From contig NZ_JANHLK010000007.1 in NCBI RefSeq assembly GCF_028682635.1, forward strand, positions 62,001 to 126,000: DNA of 64,000 nt. The letters run 5' to 3'. How positions within the stretch are numbered: the first letter of the stretch is position 1; the number at the start of each line of letters is the position of its first letter. Made by a program: the position numbers and the translations under genes. Shown in pieces: positions 51,348 through 58,676 of the stretch. Under the pieces are notes generated by a model. That model searched no databases and was not told where the DNA came from. It worked only from the letters and a program-made list of their open reading frames with translations. This DNA is from Pseudomonas putida. GTDB lineage: Bacteria; Pseudomonadota; Gammaproteobacteria; Pseudomonadales; Pseudomonadaceae.

Positions 51348-52556
51348 ATGGACCAGAATGAAGTCGTCATCGTCGCCACCGCCCGTACCGCGTTGGCCAA
51401 GTCGTTTCGCGGATCGTTCAACGATACTGAGGCCCCGGTGCTGGGCGGCCATGTGGTGCACGCGGTAGTCGAGCGCGCCGGCATCGAGCCTGCCGAGGTC
51501 GAGGATGTGATCATGGGCGCGTCGGTGCAGCAGGGCACCCAGGGTTTCAACATCGGTCGGCTCTGCGCCTACACCGGCGGTTTGCCGGACAGCGTGCCGG
51601 GCATGGCCGTGGATCGCATGTGCGCTTCGGGCCTGATGAGCATCGGCATGGCCGCCAAGGGCATCATGACCGGCGAGATGAACATCGCCATTGGCGGCGG
51701 TGTGGAGTCGCTGTCGCTGACCCAGACCAAACACAAGAACGCCTATCGCGCCCGTTCCGAAGCCGTACTGCAGGTGATGCCCAGCGCCTATATCCCGATG
51801 ATCGAGACGGCCGAGATCGTCTCGCGTCGTTATGGCATCAGCCGCGCCGCCCAGGATGAATATTCGCTGCTTAGCCAGCTGCGCACCGCCGCCGCTCAGC
51901 GAGACGGCCTGTTCGACGATGAAATCGTCGGCCTGACCGTGGATAAACTGCTGTTCGCCGCCGATGGCCAGCCCAGTGGCCATGAACGCGTGCAAGTGGT
52001 GAAAGACGAGTGCAACCGGCCCAATACGCGCCTGGAAGACCTGGCGGGCTTGAAAACGGTGTGGAAGGACGGCGCCTGGATCGAGCAGGGCGAGTACGTC
52101 ACCGCCGGCAACGCTTCGCAATTCTCCGACGGCGCCGCGGCCAGCCTGCTGATGAGTCGCGCCGAGGCCAAGCGCCGCGGGCTGACGCCACTGGGCATCT
52201 ACCGCGGCATTGCCGTGGGTGGCTGCGCGCCTGAGGAAATGGGCATCGGCCCGGTGATCGCCATTCCCAAGCTGCTCAAGCGCTTTGGCCTGGGCGTCAA
52301 GGACATCGGCCTGTGGGAGATCAACGAGGCCTTCGCCAGCCAGGTGCTGCATTGCCGCGATGCGCTGCAGATCCCGACAGATCGCCTGAACGTCAATGGC
52401 GGGGCGATTGCCATCGGTCACCCGTTCGGCATGTCCGGCGCGCGCATGGTCGGCCATGCCTTGCTCGAAGGGCGACGTCGCGGCGTGCGGTATGTGGTGA
52501 TTGCCATGTGCATCGGTGGCGGCATGGGCGCCGCCGGCCTGTTCGAGTTGCCATGA
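51348..52556 (+). CDS. Acetyl-CoA acetyltransferase (thiolase)
   Basis: 402-residue thiolase: Cys92 nucleophile in [31 protein letters not shown] (about 326-340), [22 protein letters not shown] (about 351-372) and the second catalytic Cys in [18 protein letters not shown] at 51348, seven bases after the hydratase stop; a start eight codons earlier would overlap it. Distinct from the FadA6-like copy at 47529 and from the aldolase-like protein at 15561, so the cluster has three thiolase-fold proteins. Confidence 0.9.
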   Translation: MDQNEVVIVATARTALAKSFRGSFNDTEAPVLGGHVVHAVVERAGIEPAEVEDVIMGASVQQGTQGFNIGRLCAYTGGLPDSVPGMAVDRMCASGLMSIGMAAKGIMTGEMNIAIGGGVESLSLTQTKHKNAYRARSEAVLQVMPSAYIPMIETAEIVSRRYGISRAAQDEYSLLSQLRTAAAQRDGLFDDEIVGLTVDKLLFAADGQPSGHERVQVVKDECNRPNTRLEDLAGLKTVWKDGAWIEQGEYVTAGNASQFSDGAAASLLMSRAEAKRRGLTPLGIYRGIAVGGCAPEEMGIGPVIAIPKLLKRFGLGVKDIGLWEINEAFASQVLHCRDALQIPTDRLNVNGGAIAIGHPFGMSGARMVGHALLEGRRRGVRYVVIAMCIGGGMGAAGLFELP

Positions 52557-52594
52557 AGCGAGCGGGGCAGCGCCGTCCGCTCGATTAAATCCAT

Positions 52595-52615
52595 GGGGCC
52601 CGAGACTCGGGCCCC
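52595..52615. promoter_or_regulatory. 21-bp inverted repeat upstream of regulator 2
   Basis: Arms GGGGCCCGAG and CTCGGGCCCC flank a single A (10+1+10), 16 bases before the start of the second LuxR-type gene and 38 bases after the thiolase stop. No T-run follows. The layout equals that of the repeat at 21554-21574 although the arm sequences differ. Confidence 0.55.
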
Positions 52616-52631
52616 CTGCTGGGGAATGGTT

Positions 52632-53834
52632 ATGCAAAGTTGTATGCCCAATGCACAGGTCCTGGCGCTCATGGGCCTGGAGTTGGCCGAGTACGAACGG
52701 ATCATCGGCAACATCTACGATTCGGCGATGGATACCCGCAGCTTGAGCGACGCGTTGCGCGAGGTACGAGCGTTGTTCAAGGCCAATTTCGTCACTTTGA
52801 TCCTGCGGGTCCAGGACGAGCCGCTGTTGTCGCCGATGGTGGTCGCCGGAGATGTCGAACTGGGCAAGGGCGGTATCAACCACTACGCCTACTACGCCAA
52901 ATCCACCCTGTTCGACGGCTTGCCCACCGACACGGTGTTCACCGTCGACGAACTGATCAGCGACAGCGAATGGGCCAGCTCGGCGTTTTACCTGTTGTAC
53001 TGTCAACCCTACGATTGCTACCACATGCTCGGAGCCGATATCCGCATGCCGGATGGCGGCACGGTGCGTTTCCGAATCAATCGACCACGGGCCCAGCCAC
53101 GGTTCAGTGACGCCGAGCGGGCCATGTGTGCCATGTTGTTGCCCCACCTGCGCCGGGCCTTGCACATGTATTCGCTGCTCGACCGCAGCGAGTCGCTGGG
53201 CAGCCTTTATTCACAGACGATCAGCCGCCTGGCGGTGGCGACCATCGTGCTCGATGAGCACGGCACTGTGGTGCAACTCAATCCCGTGGCCCGGGAAATC
53301 CTCGACAGCCAGGACGGCCTCAAGGTTGTCGGTGGGCGGCTGGAAGCGACTTACCCCAGCGACAATCGGGAGTTGGCGCGGCTGGTGCGCAATGCCTTCC
53401 AGCGCGCCAGGCAGGGCGCCAGCAGAGGGGTGCAGGTGGCCGAGGCGACCTCGATTTCCCGTCCATCCGGGCAGGTCAGCCTGGGCGTGGTGGTGGAGTT
53501 GATTCCCTCGGGGGACCTGCTCGAAGGCAATGGCAAACCCACGGTCGTGGTGTATGTGCGCGATGCCGTGAGCAAGTCGCTGGTGAGCACGGTGCTGACG
53601 TCGCAACTGTACAACCTGACCCCGGCGGAAACCACGCTGGCCCTGGAACTGGCCAACGGCCTGTCGCTGGAGGAGGCCTCGGAATTCCTGAATATCCGCC
53701 GCAATACCGCGCGTGCGCACCTGCGCTCGATTTTTTCCAAGACCGGCGTGCGGCGCCAGACGGAGCTGGTGCGGATCATGCTCAACAGTGTGGTCGCCCT
53801 GGGCGCGCCGCAGCCGGCGGCGGCGCGGCTATGA
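52632..53834 (+). CDS. LuxR-type transcriptional regulator 2
   Basis: 400-residue paralogue of regulator 1. Both share the N-terminal YDSAMD/YEGALD and ANFVTLILRV blocks, a central LLPHLRRALHMYSLLDRSESL segment, a PAS-like IVLDEHGTVVQLNPVAREIL and an almost identical C-terminal HTH (NGLSLEEASEFLNIRRNTARAHLRSIFSKTGVRRQTELVRIMLNSVVALG, residues about 335-390), so they probably bind the same DNA. The ATG at 52632 has GGGGA at six bases and gives the same N-terminal length as its paralogue; in-frame ATGs upstream lie in or next to the inverted repeat. Operator site 11 follows 24 bases after the stop. Resembles TeiR in size and domain order. Confidence 0.88.
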   Translation: MQSCMPNAQVLALMGLELAEYERIIGNIYDSAMDTRSLSDALREVRALFKANFVTLILRVQDEPLLSPMVVAGDVELGKGGINHYAYYAKSTLFDGLPTDTVFTVDELISDSEWASSAFYLLYCQPYDCYHMLGADIRMPDGGTVRFRINRPRAQPRFSDAERAMCAMLLPHLRRALHMYSLLDRSESLGSLYSQTISRLAVATIVLDEHGTVVQLNPVAREILDSQDGLKVVGGRLEATYPSDNRELARLVRNAFQRARQGASRGVQVAEATSISRPSGQVSLGVVVELIPSGDLLEGNGKPTVVVYVRDAVSKSLVSTVLTSQLYNLTPAETTLALELANGLSLEEASEFLNIRRNTARAHLRSIFSKTGVRRQTELVRIMLNSVVALGAPQPAAARL

Positions 53835-53857
53835 CGAGGGGGCGTACCAAAATGCGT

Positions 53858-53875
53858 TAGTCCGTGCGGACGATG
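53858..53875 (+). promoter_or_regulatory. Cluster operator site 11 (DUF1329 gene), fully palindromic
   Basis: TAGTCCGTGCGGACGATG with core GTCCG-TG-CGGAC. GATACT lies 22 bases downstream inside CTGTCGATACTGGGC, as at site 4. DUF1329 starts at 53936. Confidence 0.85.
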
Positions 53876-53935
53876 CTGCCGGGTTACCGGGCTGTCGATA
53901 CTGGGCCACCGTTGTCGAACCTAAGGAGAATAAAA

Positions 53936-55309
53936 ATGACCGGCAGTAATCAGTCCCCTGGCTGGGCGTTGGCGTTGATATTGGGCTGTGCCATCGGCAC
54001 GGTGAATGCCGCACCCGAAGATGCCTCCCGCCTGGGCACAGACCTGACGTGCGTGGGCGCGGAAAAAGCCGGCAACGCCGACGGCAGCATTCCAGCGTTC
54101 AGCGGCAAATGGCTGGGCGCACCGCCCCACGTTGATTTCAAGGGCACTGGTAACCACCCGGTAGACCCGTACCCGGACGAAAAACCGCTGTTCGTGATTA
54201 CCGCGCAGAACATCGCGCAGTACAACGACTACCTGTCCGACGGCCAGAAAGCCCTGTTCAAGCTGTTCCCGGGCACCTACAAGATGCCGATCTACCCCTC
54301 GCACCGGGATTTCCGCTTCGACGACGCGGTTTGCAAAGCCACCCGCGAGAACGCCAGCATTGCTCGCCTGGTGGATGAGGGTGAAGGGGTAGTGGGCAAA
54401 ACCGGCGGCACAGCCTTTCCGGTACCGCGCAGCGGCCTGGAACTGTTGAAGAACGCCTCGGCTTTTACCCTGCGTGCCTGGACCGAGGAATACACCTCCG
54501 ACAACGCCTACGTGCTCAAGGATGGCAACATCAACTGGGGACGCGTGCATTCGCGCAACCTGGCACCGGCGCTGGAGCCGGGCAGGATTGGCGAGACCAC
54601 CGGCAACTCGTCGTTCTATCTCAACGAAACCCTGCTGCCGCAACGGGACAAGGGCGAGATCAATACCGGCACCGAGTTCTGGAATGACAAGACCGAACCG
54701 CGCCAGGCCTGGCGTTACGATCCGGGTACGCGGCGGGTGCGCCAGTCGCCCGGCTATGGCTTCGACATGTCGTTCCCTGGCAGCGGCGGCTCGATCACCG
54801 TCGACGAGGTGCGCCTGTTCAACGGTTCCGGGCAGCGTTACGACTGGAAGATCGTCGGCAAGCGCGAGATGTTCATCCCCTACAACACCTACCGCCTGCA
54901 CGCGGCCAACCTCAAGTACGCCGATCTGCTGACGCCGGGCCACATCAATCCCGATGCGATGCGTTATGAGCGCCATCGGGTGTGGGAGCTCGAAGGCACC
55001 CTCAAGCCGGGTTATCGCCACCTGTATGGCAAGCGCAAGTTGTATATCGACGAGGACACCTGGTTCCCGATGCTCGCCGACAACTATGACAACCGTGGCG
55101 AGCTGTGGCGGACCTCGATGCTGAATTACTTCTACGCCTACGAAAGCCAGCGGCCTCAAGCGGGCGTCGGCCTGTACTACGACCTCAACGCCGGCAGCTA
55201 CCTGGCGTTCAACCTGATCAACGAACAGCGCAATGGCTACCTGCTGAACAAAACCGGCTTCAGTCCCCGGGACTTCGGCCCGGAGGCTGCCCGGCGCTTC
55301 GGCCAGTAA
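53936..55309 (+). CDS. DUF1329 periplasmic/outer-membrane lipoprotein-like protein
   Basis: 457-residue DUF1329 protein with a signal peptide (WALALILGCAIGTVNAA; cleavage probably after VNA). DUF1329 proteins share the LolA/LolB-type beta-fold and usually occur with DUF1302 partners; the two DUF1302 genes here are at 13800 and 32808. Family landmarks include IYPSHRDFRFDD (about 117-128), AWRYDPGTRRVRQSPGYGFD (about 258-277), RYDWKIVGKREMFIPYN and YGKRKLYIDEDTWFPMLADNYDNRGELWR. AAGGAG precedes the ATG at 53936. A single-gene unit behind operator site 11, ended by a hairpin at 55321. Probably chaperones a hydrophobic steroid across the periplasm. Confidence 0.9.
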   Translation: MTGSNQSPGWALALILGCAIGTVNAAPEDASRLGTDLTCVGAEKAGNADGSIPAFSGKWLGAPPHVDFKGTGNHPVDPYPDEKPLFVITAQNIAQYNDYLSDGQKALFKLFPGTYKMPIYPSHRDFRFDDAVCKATRENASIARLVDEGEGVVGKTGGTAFPVPRSGLELLKNASAFTLRAWTEEYTSDNAYVLKDGNINWGRVHSRNLAPALEPGRIGETTGNSSFYLNETLLPQRDKGEINTGTEFWNDKTEPRQAWRYDPGTRRVRQSPGYGFDMSFPGSGGSITVDEVRLFNGSGQRYDWKIVGKREMFIPYNTYRLHAANLKYADLLTPGHINPDAMRYERHRVWELEGTLKPGYRHLYGKRKLYIDEDTWFPMLADNYDNRGELWRTSMLNYFYAYESQRPQAGVGLYYDLNAGSYLAFNLINEQRNGYLLNKTGFSPRDFGPEAARRFGQ

Positions 55310-55320
55310 CCGTCCAGTGC

Positions 55321-55344
55321 GGCGCCCCTGGTGACTGGGGCGCC
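55321..55344 (+). terminator. Hairpin after the DUF1329 gene
   Basis: GGCGCCCC and GGGGCGCC form a perfect eight-bp stem with an eight-base loop, 12 bases past the stop. No T-run, so termination may be partial, but the next unit has its own operator. Confidence 0.5.
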
Positions 55345-55369
55345 CATTGAGAGTGGATCGCGTTTGATC

Positions 55370-55387
55370 TAGTCCAACTGAAGGATG
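55370..55387 (+). promoter_or_regulatory. Cluster operator site 12 (kshA gene)
   Basis: TAGTCCAACTGAAGGATG: left half TAGTCC perfect, right half departs from GACGATG at one base (GAAGGATG). AATGAT lies 21 bases downstream. The Rieske oxygenase starts at 55486. Confidence 0.65.
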
Positions 55388-55485
55388 ACCTGCCGGCGCG
55401 GCTACCCAATGATGTCGGCCATGGGATCACCCTGTATTTCTTGGGGGCATTGCCTGCCCAAGTCTGCAACCGAGGAACAACAACA

Positions 55486-56526
55486 ATGACCAAACTCGCT
55501 GAAATCAACATCGAGAACGCCCAGCGTACCCACCGTTACGCCCGCGGCTGGCACTGCCTGGGCAATGCCAGCGATTACCGTGATGGCAAGCCCCACACCC
55601 TGGAAGTCTTTGGCACCCGCCTGGTGGCCTTCGCCGACAGCCAGGGCAACATCAGCATCCTCGATGCCTATTGCCCGCACATGGGCGCCGACCTGTCCCA
55701 GGGCACCATCGAGAATGACCGGCTGGTATGCCCGTTCCACCACTGGAAGTACGACACCGGCGGTAAATGCGTGGAGATTCCCTACTGCAAGCGCATCCCA
55801 CCCAAGGCCAAGACCCGCAGCTGGTTGACCTGCGAGGAAAACAACCTGCTGTTCGTCTGGAACAACCCCGAAGGCCGCGCGCCGAAGGAGGGCGTGGTCA
55901 TTCCGCACCTGCCCGAGATGGACGATCCGGACTGGGTGCACGACTGGAACATCGACACCATGCACATCGAGACCAACCCACGGGAGCTGGTCGATAACCT
56001 GGTGGACGCCCAGCACTTCGGGCCGGTGCACGGCACGCCGACCAAGTATTTCGCCAACGTCTTCGAAGGCCACATCGGCCATCAGATTTTCCATGGCGAC
56101 TCCGAGCGCCTGGGCGGCGACTTGATCGCGCCGTCGGCCTACTACGGGCCGGCGACCCACTTCACCCACATCAGCTCGATGTTCGGCGACGTGCGCATCC
56201 ACGCCATCCTGCTCAACAGCCACGTGCCGGTGACACCGAACAGCTTCGACCTGCGCTTTGGTTGCATGGTCAAGCGGGTGCCGGGCTGGACCGAAGAACA
56301 GAACCAGGAAGTGGCCAGGGCCTATGTCCAGGGCAACCGCGACTCGTTCTACCAGGACGTGGTGATCTGGAAGCACAAGATCCGCATCGACAAGCCGGTA
56401 CTGGCCGAAACCGATGGCCCGGTCTACCAGTTGCGCGAGTGGTACGAGCAGTTCTTCACCAATGAGGACGACGTGCCGGCATTCATGGCAGAACGTCGCG
56501 AGTTCATCACGGTGGACGAGCGCTGA
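55486..56526 (+). CDS. kshA: KshA-type Rieske oxygenase (3-ketosteroid 9-alpha-hydroxylase)
   Basis: 346-residue Rieske non-heme iron oxygenase. The Rieske [2Fe-2S] ligands are Cys63-x-His65 (YCPHMG) and Cys82-x2-His85 (CPFHH). The mononuclear iron site is Asn171-x2-Asp174-x2-His177-x4-His182 (DNLVDAQHFGPVHG) with Asp291 in the KshA-like FYQDVVIWKHKIRID. RGWHCLGNASDYRDGKPHTLEVFGTRLV and VYQLREWYEQFFT also follow KshA. It would 9-alpha-hydroxylate a 3-ketosteroid, which opens ring B once ring A is delta-1-dehydrogenated. The ATG at 55486 has GAGG upstream. Its electron partner is probably the KshB-like protein at 30086. Single-gene unit behind site 12. Confidence 0.9.
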   Translation: MTKLAEINIENAQRTHRYARGWHCLGNASDYRDGKPHTLEVFGTRLVAFADSQGNISILDAYCPHMGADLSQGTIENDRLVCPFHHWKYDTGGKCVEIPYCKRIPPKAKTRSWLTCEENNLLFVWNNPEGRAPKEGVVIPHLPEMDDPDWVHDWNIDTMHIETNPRELVDNLVDAQHFGPVHGTPTKYFANVFEGHIGHQIFHGDSERLGGDLIAPSAYYGPATHFTHISSMFGDVRIHAILLNSHVPVTPNSFDLRFGCMVKRVPGWTEEQNQEVARAYVQGNRDSFYQDVVIWKHKIRIDKPVLAETDGPVYQLREWYEQFFTNEDDVPAFMAERREFITVDER

Positions 56527-56537
56527 CAGCGTGACAG

Positions 56538-56563
56538 GGCGCCTTCGCTCACTCGAAGGCGCC
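56538..56563 (+). terminator. Terminator hairpin after kshA
   Basis: GGCGCCTTCG and CGAAGGCGCC form a perfect ten-bp stem with a six-base loop, 12 bases past the stop, followed by TCT. It marks the right edge of the catabolic cluster. Confidence 0.65.
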
Positions 56564-56619
56564 TCTACAAAGGGGACTGCCCACGCAGTTTCGATTCAAG
56601 GGCCACGAGCGCACTGACA

Positions 56620-56793
56620 ATGAAAATAAAAAGTCATCTCGCCTATTACGTACCGTTCTTGATCCTGTTTTTCCTGGTGTTGACCGTGCTGGTGTCGGTG
56701 CCGCCGGAGCCTGCCAGCGTCAAGGCCTGCAAGCGTTACGCGAGCTGTGTGGCGATGAGTTCGAGCGCGCCGAACTGGATCAATTTTCGCTAG
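56620..56793 (+). CDS. Small predicted single-pass membrane protein
   Basis: 57-codon open frame (begins MKIKSHLAYYVPFLILFFLV, ends SSAPNWINFR). Residues 9-27 form one strongly hydrophobic segment, and the remaining part holds two cysteines (KACKRYASC). The ribosome binding site is weak (GAGCG). Its end overlaps the end of the convergent DUF2986 gene by 14 bases. No family is recognised; it may be genuine given the clear transmembrane segment and Lys-rich start, but conservation cannot be tested here. Confidence 0.4.
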   Translation: MKIKSHLAYYVPFLILFFLVLTVLVSVPPEPASVKACKRYASCVAMSSSAPNWINFR

Positions 56794-56941
56794 GGGAATT
56801 GATCGAGGCGTCACCGGCTTCAGCCGCCAGTTTCAATCGGTCAGCCTTGCTGATGTATTTCGGTTTTTTCGGTGCCAGTTTGGCGCTGGCCTTCTTGGCC
56901 TTGGCCTTGAACAACTGCTGCAGCTTTTTTTGACGGTTCAT
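56780..56941 (-). CDS. DUF2986 small basic protein
   Basis: 53-residue lysine-rich protein starting MNRQKKLQQLFKAKAKKASA and containing KPKYISKADRLKL, the pattern of DUF2986 proteins found widely in gamma-proteobacteria. The start at 56941 fits the family; a longer frame would add an unrelated N-terminus. Function unknown; the charge suggests nucleic-acid or ribosome association. Confidence 0.72.
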   Translation of the reverse strand: MNRQKKLQQLFKAKAKKASAKLAPKKPKYISKADRLKLAAEAGDASINSPSEN

Positions 56942-57062
56942 GTTTTCTACCCGGCTTGTAAGTACTTGAATGATATCAGCGTAGCCGTTGCCTGGCCCCA
57001 CCTTCCAGTGCGGCGAGGCGGGTTGGCCGTTGTGGCTATTGCAAATTACCCTGCGCACGACT

Positions 57063-57081
57063 GACAATGCGAGTCATTATC
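57063..57081 (+). promoter_or_regulatory. Candidate Fur box upstream of the fecI-like gene
   Basis: On the minus strand GATAATGACTCGCATTGTC matches the 19-bp Fur consensus at 14 positions. It lies 21 bases before the sigma-factor start at 57103, the usual place for iron repression of FecI-type genes. Confidence 0.6.
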
Positions 57082-57102
57082 ACTCGCGAACTATTCCACC
57101 TC

Positions 57103-57624
57103 ATGTCCGCCAACGATTTATCCCTGCGCAGCGCCGTCAATGATCTGTATTGCGAGCATCACGGTTGGCTCAATGGCTGGCTGCGCCAGCGCCTGGGCAA
57201 TGCGTTCGATGCGGCGGACCTGGCGCAGGACACCTTTGTGCGGGTGATCAAGGCGCGAAATGCGCTGGAGATTCGTGAGCCGCGACCTTACCTGTCGATG
57301 ATCGCCAAGGGCTTGCTGATCGATCTGTTTCGCCGTCGCTCGCTGGAACAGTCCTACCTGGAAGCCTTGGCCGCCATGCCTGAGTGGCAGCAGCCTTCGC
57401 TGGAGGAACAGGCGATCCTGCTGCAGGCCCTGGTGGAAATCGACCGCCTGCTGCAAGGGTTGGGGACGAAGGTCAAGCAGGCGTTCATCCTGTCCCAGTT
57501 CGACGGCCTGACTTACCCGCAGATTGCCGAGCGCTTGAATATCAGCACCCGCACGGTCAACAACTACATGGCCAAGGCCATGGAGCATTGCTGCCTGATG
57601 CAGATTCAGTTGCAACTGGCATGA
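57103..57624 (+). CDS. FecI-type ECF sigma factor
   Basis: 173-residue extracytoplasmic-function sigma factor. Region 2 is DAADLAQDTFVRVIKARNALEIREPRPYLSMIAKGLLIDLFRRR (about 37-80) and region 4 AFILSQFDGLTYPQIAERLNISTRTVNNYMAKAMEHC (about 127-163). The start at 57103 (MSANDLSLRS) is chosen because it is the usual FecI start; the ATG at 57067 lies inside the Fur-box-like sequence. It overlaps fecR by four bases and should direct transcription of the TonB receptor gene when ferrisiderophore is bound. Confidence 0.9.
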   Translation: MSANDLSLRSAVNDLYCEHHGWLNGWLRQRLGNAFDAADLAQDTFVRVIKARNALEIREPRPYLSMIAKGLLIDLFRRRSLEQSYLEALAAMPEWQQPSLEEQAILLQALVEIDRLLQGLGTKVKQAFILSQFDGLTYPQIAERLNISTRTVNNYMAKAMEHCCLMQIQLQLA

Positions 57625-58580
57625 GCCTATCGCCCGCCGAGTTACAGGCGATTGGCGCCGCTGCCCGCTGGTATGCCCGACTTCGTTCGGGTATCGCCAG
57701 CGATTCCGACCTGGCCGCCTGGAACGACTGGCTGGCCGGCGATCCGGCCCATCGCCAGGCCTGGCAACGCATGGTCGACGTCAGCGAGCAGATGGCGAGT
57801 GTGCCGGGTTCCCTGGCGTCGCCAGCGTTGCGTGGCGCTGATCGCTCCCGGCGCCAGGTGTTGCGCAGTGTGTTGGTGCTCGCGTCAGCCGGTTCCCTGG
57901 GCTGGCTGGGCTTGCGCAGTGAAACTTCCAGCAACCTGTTTGCCGATTTCCGCACCGCCGTGGGTGAGCGCCGTGAGTTTCGCCTGGCCGACGGCAGCAC
58001 GTTGCTGCTCAACACCGACACCTCGGTCAACCTGCGTTTCGACGGTCGTCAACGTGTGCTCGAACTGTTGCGCGGCGAGATCCAGGTGACGACTGCGGTC
58101 GATCCCTTGAAACGGCCGTTCAAGGTGCTCACCCATCATGCCGAGGTGCTCGCGCTCGGCACGCGTTTTCTCGTCCGCTACAATGGGCAGGGCGGTGGGG
58201 TGGCGGTACTCGAGAAGGCCGTGGAGGTCCGTTCCGCAGGCTCGATGGTACGTCTGGAAGCCGGCCAGTCCCTGGACTTCGATGGCCACTCATTGGGGGC
58301 GGTACGGCGCAACGATGCGTCGGTGGGAGCCTGGCAACAGGGCAGCATCATTGCCATCAATCGTCCCTTGAGCGAGTTGCTGGCCGACCTTTCGCGATAT
58401 CGCACCGGCGTGCTGCGCTGCGATCCAAGTATCGCGCAGCTGAAGGTGTCCGGCGCTTTCCCCATTGATGACACCGACCTGGCGCTGGCTGCGCTGGAGA
58501 GTGGCTTCTCGCTACGGATCACCCGCTACAGCCGATATTGGGTCGATGTGTCGGCGCCTGCCAGTGCGCTTTCACACTGA
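57621..58580 (+). CDS. FecR-family anti-sigma/sigma regulator
   Basis: 319-residue FecR protein. The N-terminal cytoplasmic domain contains the DUF4880 block (AAARWYARLRSGIASDSDLAAWNDWLAGDPAHRQAWQRM), a hydrophobic segment lies at about 82-97 (LRSVLVLASAGSLGWLGL), and the periplasmic FecR domain follows (FRTAVGERREFRLADGSTLLLNTDTSVNLRF, about 110-140). It relays the signal from the receptor's N-terminal domain to the sigma factor. ATG at 57621 overlaps the sigma-factor stop (ATGA). Confidence 0.92.
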   Translation: MSLSPAELQAIGAAARWYARLRSGIASDSDLAAWNDWLAGDPAHRQAWQRMVDVSEQMASVPGSLASPALRGADRSRRQVLRSVLVLASAGSLGWLGLRSETSSNLFADFRTAVGERREFRLADGSTLLLNTDTSVNLRFDGRQRVLELLRGEIQVTTAVDPLKRPFKVLTHHAEVLALGTRFLVRYNGQGGGVAVLEKAVEVRSAGSMVRLEAGQSLDFDGHSLGAVRRNDASVGAWQQGSIIAINRPLSELLADLSRYRTGVLRCDPSIAQLKVSGAFPIDDTDLALAALESGFSLRITRYSRYWVDVSAPASALSH

Positions 58581-58676
58581 GTTGAAAAAAGTTTGTCTGC
58601 CTTTGCACTTTTCATACGCAACGTTCGGCTCATCCCTCAATGAGTGTTTACCGATTGTTTTTGGGGGAGGGCAAGC

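Noticed and set aside
9719..56526. Assigning the cluster to diterpenoid (resin acid) or biphenyl/phenylpropionate degradation
   Set aside because: Meta-cleavage genes alone would allow it, but the KshA-type oxygenase, the 3-alpha-HSD homologue and the full IpdA/B/C-EchA20 set are specific to steroid rings; no dit-type P450 or multi-component ring dioxygenase is present.
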